31,193 nt of DNA from Lachnospiraceae bacterium UBA7160 (GTDB lineage Bacteria; Bacillota; Clostridia; Lachnospirales; Lachnospiraceae). A program made the translations under genes and the position numbers. The stretch lies in contig DKWE01000131.1 of assembly GCA_002491565.1 (NCBI GenBank), positions 81,079 to 112,271 of the forward strand, given 5' to 3'. Shown piece after piece: positions 24,719-31,193 of this stretch (positions are counted from its first letter, which is position 1; each line of letters opens with the position of its first letter). The notes beneath the pieces were generated by a model. It was not told the DNA's origin, made no database searches, and worked only from the letters and a program-made list of their open reading frames with translations.

Positions 24719-25894
24719 ATGACGATGAAGCGCTGTTTTTTATTTGCTATGAGCTGTTTGTTCTTATGCTGCGGACAGAAAGCAGAGGCGGCAGTAGAAA
24801 TTGATGAGTTTTATGTAGCAGAAGGTTTTGAAACGATGGAAGAAGAGCAAAATGATTACTGCAACATCCGCTACTATACAAATAGCAGTTCAAGTGATGA
24901 GAAATTCAAAGCCATGGTAGACAGCTGGACGCAGGCTTCAGCATTCGCATATGACTTTAGCCCTGCACAGGTAGAAACCTGTACGGAAAATGGCAGGGAA
25001 ACTACCTATGTATGGTATGAGTACACAGGAGATGATGAGATAACTTCATTTTCTTACGAAAATGAGGATATAAAGATTGATTCCTGTGCAGTTCTTGGAA
25101 TAATAGCGTATTCGGGAAATGAGCCAGGCTCTACCACAGCCATGATGGCATATAGCCATGAGTTTGGGTGGCAACTGGATATATCAGATAGAAAAAGTGA
25201 TAAAAAGAAGGAAGCGGATAAGACAGCAGCCAGCGAGAAAACACCGAAGTCAATTCCCCTGTTCAATGAAATCTTCACGGATTTGAAAGTCGAGGATGTA
25301 AATGACGGATCAGGTAATTTACATAAAAGCTACTCTGGTTTTGAAAATGGAGAGGAAGCCTTTGACAGAATTGATCAATATATTGAAATATTAGAGGAAT
25401 ATGGATATACACTTCTAAAGTCAGAAAAGGTATCAAATAGTTTTTATGATTACTACCTGGATTGCAGCGATGACTCTCTAGAAAAAGTGGTATTTCGAGA
25501 CCAGAAAAGTCACATAGTGATAGAAGGACTTATAAATGAATCTTTATATAATTTTATTTATGTTGATGTAATATATTCTCCGACGGTTTTTGGGGAAGGT
25601 GGAGAACAACCGGAAGCTGTGAGAAATCAAGGCGGTATTTCAGGCGGCAATTCTTCTTCAGATGACCGTTCTTACCGGATACCGTGTGTAAGGTGTTCCG
25701 GTGGCAAGGTTCCTTGCACCGCCTGCAATGGAAGAGGAGGAAAAGAGGTTAAAGACCATTCCACGCCAAATTATTCCGGAAGCACATCCTTTTACAGTGG
25801 GTCTAGTACGTGGGAGGAGTGCTACAAATGTCATGGTTCAAAAGAACAGGACTGTAAGACATGCAATGGAACAGGATGGGTTGATGTAGGCTGA
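24719..25894 (+). CDS. Exported protein with C-terminal DnaJ-type zinc fingers
   Basis: This is a 391-residue protein with an N-terminal export signal: MTMKR, a hydrophobic stretch to about residue 20, and AEA/AV as a possible cleavage site; FLCC could alternatively act as a lipobox. The middle (about 30-300) is acidic and of unknown fold, with a Lys/Glu-rich linker near 160-175. Residues 320-391 carry four CxxC pairs at 323/326, 333/336, 368/371 and 379/382 in the DnaJ-like pattern CxxCxGG...CxxCNGRGG and CxxCHG...CxxCNGTGW. Such fingers are normally cytoplasmic, so finding them on an exported protein is odd. AGGAGG precedes ATG 24719 by 8 bases. It is the last gene before the cluster's terminator. 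Confidence 0.7.
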   Translation: MTMKRCFLFAMSCLFLCCGQKAEAAVEIDEFYVAEGFETMEEEQNDYCNIRYYTNSSSSDEKFKAMVDSWTQASAFAYDFSPAQVETCTENGRETTYVWYEYTGDDEITSFSYENEDIKIDSCAVLGIIAYSGNEPGSTTAMMAYSHEFGWQLDISDRKSDKKKEADKTAASEKTPKSIPLFNEIFTDLKVEDVNDGSGNLHKSYSGFENGEEAFDRIDQYIEILEEYGYTLLKSEKVSNSFYDYYLDCSDDSLEKVVFRDQKSHIVIEGLINESLYNFIYVDVIYSPTVFGEGGEQPEAVRNQGGISGGNSSSDDRSYRIPCVRCSGGKVPCTACNGRGGKEVKDHSTPNYSGSTSFYSGSSTWEECYKCHGSKEQDCKTCNGTGWVDVG

Positions 25895-25942
25895 AAAATT
25901 TATGTAATGCATAATGGAACAGGAAACAGACGGTGGTTATGA

Positions 25943-25995
25943 CCGGTCATAGTTCAGTCAGCTGCAATCCAGTGAATTATGACCGGAAATCTTTT
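25943..25995 (+). terminator. Terminator of the accessory cluster
   Basis: CCGGTCATAGTTCA (25943-25956) pairs with TGAATTATGACCGG (25973-25986) over 14 bp with one G-T wobble and a 16-base loop, followed by AAATCTTTTT. The left arm also belongs to the perfect 14-base palindrome TATGACCGGTCATA (25938-25951), so two mutually exclusive structures are possible. Confidence 0.7.
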
Positions 25996-26015
25996 TAAAA
26001 ATTTGAAAAAAACAC

Positions 26016-26044
26016 TTGCATTTTGATAGAAAATCGTATATACT
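26016..26044 (+). promoter_or_regulatory. Promoter of tRNA-Thr
   Basis: TTGCAT (26016-26021) and TATACT (26039-26044) are separated by 17 bases. The start point would be near 26051, about 22 bases before the mature tRNA. Confidence 0.75.
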
Positions 26045-26072
26045 AACAAACGTCGGTTGAGGAAACCGAGAT

Positions 26073-26145
<73 letters not shown>

Positions 26146-26150
26146 CGAGA

Positions 26151-26178
26151 AAAGTTCCGCTTTTGCGGGACTTTTTTT
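26151..26178 (+). terminator. Terminator of tRNA-Thr
   Basis: GTTCCGC (26154-26160) and GCGGGAC (26165-26171) form a 7-bp stem with a TTTT loop and one G-T wobble, preceded by AAA and followed by seven T residues. Confidence 0.92.
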
Positions 26179-26349
26179 GTGTCATAGCTTCGTGGGTACG
26201 GTTACTGCTCATGTCCGCACCACACAAGCAAGCCATCGTTCTCCGCTACCGCTCCGGTCGGCGCTGTGTGCCATCCGTTTCGCGTCTGTCGCGGTCCTGA
26301 ATGTCCGCTTTTGCCTGTGGCTGTGTGAAAGTTTTGTTTTCGGTTAGAC

Positions 26350-26378
26350 TTGATTCTCCCGCGCAGTTACGGTATACT
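26350..26378 (+). promoter_or_regulatory. Promoter for the MBOAT-DHHW genes
   Basis: TTGATT (26350-26355) and TATACT (26373-26378) are 17 bases apart. The leader to the MBOAT ATG is about 90 bases. The rest of the 298-base gap (26179-26476) shows no supported gene. Confidence 0.7.
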
Positions 26379-26476
26379 GTAGCAGTGCCTGCAGGAACAT
26401 AGCGGCAGGTGCAAGGATGCCGCTGGCAGGCGGCAATGCAGAAGGTATCAAGGAGAAGTTACAAAGGAGAAGTTTC

Positions 26477-27898
26477 ATGGTTTTCAGCAGTCTGTTGTTT
26501 CTGTTCCGGTTTTTGCCGGCAGTTTTGCTTCTATATTATATTGCGCCGCGGCCGCTCCGCAATCTGGTGCTGCTGTTGTTCAGCCTTGTTTTTTATGCAT
26601 GGGGCGAACCGGTCTATATCGTGCTGATGCTGGTTTCGATCCTGGTATCCTATACAGGCGGGATTCTGGTGGACTGGTGCCTGCGGCGTCATAAAAGAGG
26701 TGCCGCGAAAGCTGTGCTTGCGGTGTCCTCCGTGGTCAGCTTGTCGCTGCTCGGCTTTTTCAAATACGCAGATTTCGTGATCGGTTCGGTGAATGCGCTG
26801 ACCGGAGCTGGTATGGAGCTGCTGCAGCTTGCGCTGCCGATTGGTATTTCCTTCTATACGTTTCAGACGATGTCCTATACGATCGATGTCTATCGCGGGG
26901 AGGCGAAGGTACAGAAGAATCTGATCTCTTTCGGGGCTTACGTGACGATGTTTCCGCAGCTGATCGCAGGGCCGATTGTGCAGTACAAGACGATCGATGC
27001 GCAGCTGCGCATGAGACGTGAGAGTGCGGAGCAGTTTACCGAGGGAATCCACCGGTTTATGATCGGACTCGGGAAGAAGGTGCTGCTTGCCAATAACGCA
27101 GGTGCGCTCTGGGATAAGATCAATGTACTGGAATATGGAAGCCTTCCGGTATCGACGGCGTGGCTGGGACTTGCGGCCTATACGCTGCAGCTGTATTTTG
27201 ACTTTTCTGCGTATTCCGATATGGCAATCGGGCTTGGGCATATGTTTGGCTTCCGGTTCCTTGAAAACTTTAACTATCCGTATCTGTCAAAAAGCATCAC
27301 AGAGTTCTGGAGAAGGTGGCACATTTCTCTGGGAACGTGGTTTCGCGAATATGTATACATACCGCTTGGCGGCAACCGGGTTACGCTTTGGAAGCATGTC
27401 CGGAATCTGCTTGTGGTCTGGATCCTGACCGGCATCTGGCATGGGGCGAACTGGAACTTCGCCGTGTGGGGGCTTTACTACGGGCTGCTGCTGCTGGCGG
27501 AGAAGTTTCTGTGGGGCAGGCGGCTTCAAAGACTTCCATCTGCACTGCAGCACCTTTATTGTATGTTTTTTGTGATGCTTGGCTGGAACCTGTTTGTCTT
27601 TGACGATATGGGGAAGGGGCTTTCCTATATGAAAGCACTGTTCGGTCTGTACGGGGCAGGCTTTGGCAACGGGGAGACGATTTACCTGCTGTACAATCAT
27701 GTGGTTCTGCTTTTGTTTTTGATCATCGGGAGTACCCAGCTGCCAGCGAAGCTCGGAAACCGGCTGCTGGGGCGGCTGAAGGGCAGAGAGACCGCTGTGA
27801 CGGTTGTGACGAATCTCTTTTACGTGGCTGTGTTCCTGTTGTCCGTCGCTTACCTGGTGGATGCGTCGTACAATCCATTTTTGTATTTCCGGTTTTAA
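26477..27898 (+). CDS. MBOAT-family membrane O-acyltransferase (AlgI/DltB-like)
   Basis: This 473-residue polytopic membrane protein belongs to the MBOAT family, which transfers acyl (usually acetyl) groups across the membrane to exported polysaccharides or teichoic acids. Diagnostic segments are YFDFSAYSDMAIGLGHMFGF, EFWRRWHISLGTWFREYVYIPLGG and GIWHGANWNFAVWG, the last with the invariant catalytic histidine. Multiple hydrophobic helices cover the whole length. AAAGGAG at 26463-26469 sets ATG 26477; an in-frame ATG at 26417 would add 20 residues before the natural first helix and has weak support. The next gene encodes a DHHW/AlgX-like partner, the standard pairing for alginate-type acetylation. 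This pairing makes a D-alanylation (DltB) role unlikely, as dlt genes are absent. Confidence 0.93.
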   Translation: MVFSSLLFLFRFLPAVLLLYYIAPRPLRNLVLLLFSLVFYAWGEPVYIVLMLVSILVSYTGGILVDWCLRRHKRGAAKAVLAVSSVVSLSLLGFFKYADFVIGSVNALTGAGMELLQLALPIGISFYTFQTMSYTIDVYRGEAKVQKNLISFGAYVTMFPQLIAGPIVQYKTIDAQLRMRRESAEQFTEGIHRFMIGLGKKVLLANNAGALWDKINVLEYGSLPVSTAWLGLAAYTLQLYFDFSAYSDMAIGLGHMFGFRFLENFNYPYLSKSITEFWRRWHISLGTWFREYVYIPLGGNRVTLWKHVRNLLVVWILTGIWHGANWNFAVWGLYYGLLLLAEKFLWGRRLQRLPSALQHLYCMFFVMLGWNLFVFDDMGKGLSYMKALFGLYGAGFGNGETIYLLYNHVVLLLFLIIGSTQLPAKLGNRLLGRLKGRETAVTVVTNLFYVAVFLLSVAYLVDASYNPFLYFRF

Positions 27899-27967
27899 TA
27901 GTAATTTTGATCTGTACAGCAGGGGAAGCAGGTACGCAGACCTCAGCGTGGTAATAGGAGGAGACAG

Positions 27968-29107
27968 ATGAGCAGAAAACGCTCGTGGAATACGATTCTT
28001 GTATTTTGCATTTTGATTTTTGGATTTACAGCGGCAACGCTTTTAAAGCCGTCCTCTGAGTTTTCCGAGACGGAAAACCGTGCGCTGGCGCAGATGCCCA
28101 AGATGGAGCTGGAAAGCATCCTGAATGGAGACTTTGAGGCAGACTACGAGGAATATCTGACAGACCAGTTTGTTCTCCGCGATGCCTGGATCGGACTGAA
28201 GACGGCATCGGAGCGCGCGCAGTTCCGGCAGGAGAGCAAGGATATTTATTTTGCAGAGGACGGGTATCTGATTGAAAAGCACACGGGGGCGTTTACATCA
28301 GAGCAGGCGGCTCAGAATCAGAAGCTGCTTGCACAGTTTTGTGAGCGGTATGAGCCGCAGTTTGGTGCGGAGCACATGACCGTCATGCTGATCCCGAACG
28401 CGGTGGATATCCTGGAGGATCTGCTGCCGCCGTTTGCGGCTCCCTGTGAGCAAGAGGGGTATCTGACACAGGTGCAGGACGCACTTCCGGAGGGAGTCTG
28501 GTTTGACGCGGGAGCAGTGCTGCGGGAGCATAAAGACGAGGAGCTGTATTATCGCACAGACCATCACTGGAAGACCGGGGCAGCGTTTCTGGTCTATCAG
28601 GAATGGGCCAGGGAGCAGGGCTTTGTGGTGCCATCGGAGTCTGATTATGAGATCCGGACAGCGGCGGGAGACTTCGAGGGTACGATCCAGGCAAAGCTCG
28701 GCATCCACACCGCAAAGGATACGCTGGAGCTGTATCTGCCGAAAAAGGATATCTTTTATACGATGCAGATCAATGGGGCTGAGAAAATTTCCTACAGTCT
28801 CTATGATGAAACGGCTCTCGATACGCGTGATAAATATGCCGTCTATTTCGGCGGAAACCAGGCACTGGTGAGACTGAAAGCGCGCACGGACAGTGACAGG
28901 AGACTTCTTGTCCTTAAGGATTCCTATGCACACTGCTTCGTTCCATTCGCGCTGGAGGAGTTTGAGCAGATTGATCTGGTGGATGTCCGTTATTACAATC
29001 AGAAGCTGAGCGAGCTGATTGTGCAGGAGGGCTATACCGATTTGCTGGTGCTGTATAACGCGGCGGGGTTTGCGGAGGATGTGAGCCTTGCCAAGCTGCT
29101 CGGGTGA
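27968..29107 (+). CDS. DHHW/AlgX-like exported acetyltransferase partner
   Basis: This 379-residue protein has one N-terminal membrane helix (about residues 8-24) and an outside domain of the DHHW (AlgX/AlgJ-like SGNH) family. An N-terminal ENRALAQMP motif is typical of the group. The family name motif appears in YYRTDHHWKTGAAF, and the serine block in LLVLKDSYAHCFVPF. These proteins accept the acyl group from the MBOAT partner and place it on an exported glycan. TAGGAGGAG upstream supports ATG 27968. The 69-base gap after the MBOAT gene shows no terminator, so the two form an operon. The acceptor polymer is not evident because no polysaccharide synthesis genes are in the window. Confidence 0.88.
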   Translation: MSRKRSWNTILVFCILIFGFTAATLLKPSSEFSETENRALAQMPKMELESILNGDFEADYEEYLTDQFVLRDAWIGLKTASERAQFRQESKDIYFAEDGYLIEKHTGAFTSEQAAQNQKLLAQFCERYEPQFGAEHMTVMLIPNAVDILEDLLPPFAAPCEQEGYLTQVQDALPEGVWFDAGAVLREHKDEELYYRTDHHWKTGAAFLVYQEWAREQGFVVPSESDYEIRTAAGDFEGTIQAKLGIHTAKDTLELYLPKKDIFYTMQINGAEKISYSLYDETALDTRDKYAVYFGGNQALVRLKARTDSDRRLLVLKDSYAHCFVPFALEEFEQIDLVDVRYYNQKLSELIVQEGYTDLLVLYNAAGFAEDVSLAKLLG

Positions 29108-29403
29108 CGCGGCGAGGTATGCGCTGTCTGAGCAGGAGTGTGTCTGCGAGGCTGATACAGCATGTAGGAGAATCGTGTCTGCATAGCTGAGGCAATATGC
29201 TGAAATATCAGGAAAGACTGCGGAAGCAGTGTGTAGAAGTATTATGCCTGAATGTTATGGACCAGTGGCAGATATAGTATGTCTGCGCATTCAGGCTGAT
29301 ATAGAGAATTAGAGGGCTGGGAAAGGAAAACAGCTGTCAATGTGCAGTTGTGAGGGAAAGCAGCTTTATGGTGTCAGCAGGGCTGACAGAAAGGAGAATG
29401 AAT
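29108..29403 (+). other. 296-base gap with two inverted repeats before thyX
   Basis: No gene is supported here. GCCTGAATG (29246-29254) and CATTCAGGC (29288-29296) form a perfect 9-bp inverted repeat with a 33-base loop. TGTCAGC-AGG-GCTGACA (29372-29388) is a perfect 7-bp hairpin ending 2 bases before the thyX ribosome site. I found no promoter with good boxes. Confidence 0.55.
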
Positions 29404-30087
29404 ATGAATAAAATAAAGGCAGGATATGAGATCCTGACTCCGATTTCCGAGGGTGGGATCCGGGAGCTGCAGCATATTGAGCGGATCGGACGGGTCTGCT
29501 ACAAGTCGGAGGACCGGATCACGGAGGATGGCGAGAGCGCTAAAAAGTTTGTGAAAATGCTGATCAGTGCACATCATGAGGCGATGATCGAGCACAGCAC
29601 GTTGTCTGTGCTGTTTACGGTAGACCGAGGGGTGTCTCATGAGATGGTGCGTCACAGGATTGCGAGCTTCGCGCAGGAGAGCACCCGGTATGTGAATTAT
29701 TCCAGGGATAAATTCGGCGGGGCGATCAATGTCATTGACCTGGCGCCTGGTATTGCGCTGGATGCAAAAATGAAGGGGATGTCGGCGGAGACGATCGCGG
29801 CAGTGCTCGGAGAATGGGAGCAGGCGATGCTGGATGCAGAGCGGCATTACATGCGAATGATTGAGCTGGGCGCAACGGCGCAGATCGCGCGCTCCGTGCT
29901 GCCGAACTCCACGAAGACGAACATTACCATTACAGCGAATTACCGTGAGTGGAGGGCGTATTTCCGTCTGCGCACTGCCAGTGATGCGCATCCGCAGATC
30001 CGCGAGGTGTCAGTTCCACTGCTTGCAGAGCTGAAAGAGCGGATCCCGGTTATTTTTGATGATATCGAAGGAGAATCAGCAGCATGA
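29404..30087 (+). CDS. thyX: FAD-dependent thymidylate synthase
   Basis: ThyX methylates dUMP to dTMP using methylenetetrahydrofolate, FAD and NADPH, releasing tetrahydrofolate rather than dihydrofolate. The 227-residue protein has the signature RHRIASFAQESTR, which fits RHRxxSxxxxSxR. The C-terminal region has the conserved NYREWRAYFRLRTASDAHPQIRE stretch in two parts (YREWRAYFRLR, then AHPQIRE). ATG at 29404 lies 7 bases after AAGGAG (29391-29396); an ATG at 29398 is too close to it. The stop overlaps the folA start (ATGA), which indicates translational coupling. A hairpin just before the ribosome site could influence translation. Confidence 0.96.
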   Translation: MNKIKAGYEILTPISEGGIRELQHIERIGRVCYKSEDRITEDGESAKKFVKMLISAHHEAMIEHSTLSVLFTVDRGVSHEMVRHRIASFAQESTRYVNYSRDKFGGAINVIDLAPGIALDAKMKGMSAETIAAVLGEWEQAMLDAERHYMRMIELGATAQIARSVLPNSTKTNITITANYREWRAYFRLRTASDAHPQIREVSVPLLAELKERIPVIFDDIEGESAA

Positions 30088-30572
30088 ATATGATCGTGGC
30101 AGTCGATAAAAACTGGGGGATTGGATACCGGAATGAGCTTTTGGTCAGCATCCCTGCGGACAAAAAACTGTTCCGGGACGAGACGATGGGCAAAGTCGTG
30201 GTGATGGGAAGAAAAACGCTGGAGAGCTTTCCGAACGGCCGTCCGCTTCCGGGCCGCAAGAATCTTGTCCTGACACGAAATCCGCATTATCAGGTCAAAG
30301 GTGCGACGGTGCTTCATTCTGTTGCGGAGACGCTGAAAGAGCTGGAGCAGTATGATACAGAAGATGTCTATATCATCGGCGGCGAGAGTATTTACCGCAC
30401 GTTTCTTCCGTACTGTTCCGTTGCGCATGTGACAAAAATTGATCATGTCTATCAGGCTGACGCGTTTTGTCCGAATCTGGATGAACGGGACGACTGGAAG
30501 ATCACAGCAGACAGTGACGAGCAGACCTACTTTGATCTGGAGTATGTATTTTTGAAGTATGAGCGCGTGTGA
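30084..30572 (+). CDS. folA: Dihydrofolate reductase
   Basis: FolA reduces dihydrofolate to tetrahydrofolate with NADPH and is the target of trimethoprim. The 162-residue protein starts MNMIVAVDKNWGIGYRNELLVSIPAD, here given in two parts: the strand-loop MIVAVDKNWGIG and the active-site IPADKKLFRDETMGK with the catalytic acid. VVMGRKTLESFP and the NADPH-binding YIIGGESIY follow in normal order. The length is typical. It overlaps thyX by 4 bases with no ribosome site gap, so the two are translated together. Its presence beside a ThyX, which does not produce dihydrofolate, indicates that it serves mainly de novo folate reduction. Confidence 0.95.
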   Translation: MNMIVAVDKNWGIGYRNELLVSIPADKKLFRDETMGKVVVMGRKTLESFPNGRPLPGRKNLVLTRNPHYQVKGATVLHSVAETLKELEQYDTEDVYIIGGESIYRTFLPYCSVAHVTKIDHVYQADAFCPNLDERDDWKITADSDEQTYFDLEYVFLKYERV

Positions 30573-30652
30573 AGCGGCCTGGAAGCCAAGCTGCTGCAAT
30601 TCATCGGCCAGGCACTTACGGACGAAATCCTGCTCGTAAAGGCTAAAGTTGA

Positions 30653-30698
30653 AAACAGGACCTGCGGCCGGATCTATGCGGTGCCGCAGGTCCTGTTT
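30653..30698. terminator. Strong bidirectional terminator between folA and pyrI
   Basis: AAACAGGACCTGCGGC (30653-30668) and GCCGCAGGTCCTGTTT (30683-30698) form a perfect 16-bp stem with a 14-base loop. On the - strand the stem is followed by a short T run, which serves pyrI best. On the + strand the tract is weaker but the stem is long enough to limit readthrough from folA. Confidence 0.88.
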
Positions 30699-30735
30699 GT
30701 CTGCAATGGAAAAGCCGCAGAGAATCTGGAATCTA

Positions 30736-31179
30736 TTACTGCTGCTTTTTCCGGCTGCTGCGGTAGCGCTCCTCGCAGTACAGGCAGCGGTAGGTCTCCT
30801 TCTCCTCGTCTGCGAGGAAAAAGATCTGGTCGAGCCCCTGCTCCTGCGATGTGATGCAGCGGGGGTTCTTGCAGGAAATGATATTGATCAGCTTTTTCGG
30901 CATGCGCAGCTCTTTCTTTTCTACAATTTCACCGCCCTGGATGATATTGACCGTGATGCGGTGGTCGATAAAGCCGAGCACATTCAAGTCTAACTGGTCA
31001 ATGGGGCATTCTACTTTGATGATATCTTTTTTCCCCATCTTGTTGCTGTGTGCATTCTTGATAATTGCAACACAGCAGTCCATTTTATCCAGCTTCAGAT
31101 ATTTATAAATCTGCATGCTTTTGCCAGCCTCGATATGATCGAGCACAACACCTTCATTCAGTCTGCCAACATTTAACAT
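30736..31179 (-). CDS. pyrI: Aspartate carbamoyltransferase regulatory subunit
   Basis: PyrI is the zinc-containing regulatory chain that binds CTP/ATP and joins PyrB catalytic trimers in pyrimidine synthesis. The 147-residue protein has the N-terminal nucleotide-binding domain (VGRLNEGVVLDHIEAGKSMQIYKYL, shown in shorter form as LNEGVVLDHIEAGK) and a C-terminal zinc site CKNPRC...CLYC, four cysteines as in the family. GGAGGTGAAAGT precedes the ATG on the - strand. pyrB is expected just beyond the right edge, upstream of this gene. It converges on folA across the 16-bp terminator. The 80 bases between folA and the terminator (30573-30652) hold nothing I can support. Confidence 0.95.
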   Translation of the reverse strand: MLNVGRLNEGVVLDHIEAGKSMQIYKYLKLDKMDCCVAIIKNAHSNKMGKKDIIKVECPIDQLDLNVLGFIDHRITVNIIQGGEIVEKKELRMPKKLINIISCKNPRCITSQEQGLDQIFFLADEEKETYRCLYCEERYRSSRKKQQ

Positions 31180-31193
31180 ACTTTCACCTCCAG

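Noticed and set aside
30575..30650. A protein-like reading on the - strand beyond the pyrI terminator (contains DFVRKCLADELQQLGF)
   Set aside because: It lacks a start codon with a ribosome site, runs into the antisense of folA and gives no recognisable family; too short to call a gene remnant.

Overview
The window looks like the chromosome of a Clostridia-class Firmicute, most likely a gut Lachnospiraceae. I infer this from strong AGGAGG ribosome sites, mid-range base composition, frequent GTG starts, and the family mix (ThyX next to DHFR, PyrI, a CsoR-type regulator, MBOAT/DHHW cell-surface genes). I cannot name a genus from sequence alone. Nearly all genes are on the + strand; only pyrI at the right edge is on the - strand.

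Region 1 (1-13061) is core metabolism. It holds yajC (Sec translocon accessory), then leuB-ilvD-ilvB (branched-chain amino acids), serC-serA (serine), and glgB with an unusual histone-H1-like tail followed by a His-rich CsoR-type metal sensor. A membrane-anchored SGNH/GDSL esterase and a small DUF4358-like lipoprotein come next, closed by an intrinsic terminator at 13029-13061. Clear sigma-A promoters sit before yajC, leuB and serC.

Region 2 (13094-25995) is the accessory region and the most interesting part. It is a run of co-directional, tightly spaced genes, more A+T-rich by eye at its left end. In order: a cytoplasmic Sel1/BspA-type leucine-rich-repeat protein; dynamin-like GTPase 1; a double zinc-ribbon protein with a possible PH/GRAM-like C-terminus; dynamin-like GTPase 2; an M48 metallopeptidase; dynamin-like GTPase 3; a radical SAM/SPASM enzyme with an N-terminal PqqD-like (RRE) domain; and, overlapping its stop codon, an unlisted 58-residue peptide gene. 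The peptide has a YxxPxL leader-type motif and two copies of a Cys-x-aromatic-Gln-Thr-Gln-Cys-Gly-x3-Trp unit spaced exactly 18 residues apart. A decayed DnaJ-type zinc-finger remnant and an intact exported DnaJ-type zinc-finger protein follow, then a 14-bp terminator stem. I read the cluster as a modified-peptide (RiPP) locus coupled to dynamin membrane remodelling and an M48 protease. That reading is inference; I know of no described system with this composition.

Region 3 (26016-31193) begins with a tRNA-Thr(CGT) that has its own promoter and terminator. It continues with an MBOAT O-acyltransferase and a DHHW/AlgX-like partner, probably for acetylating an exported polymer. Then comes the translationally coupled pair thyX-folA, and finally the convergent pyrI, separated from folA by a perfect 16-bp terminator hairpin.
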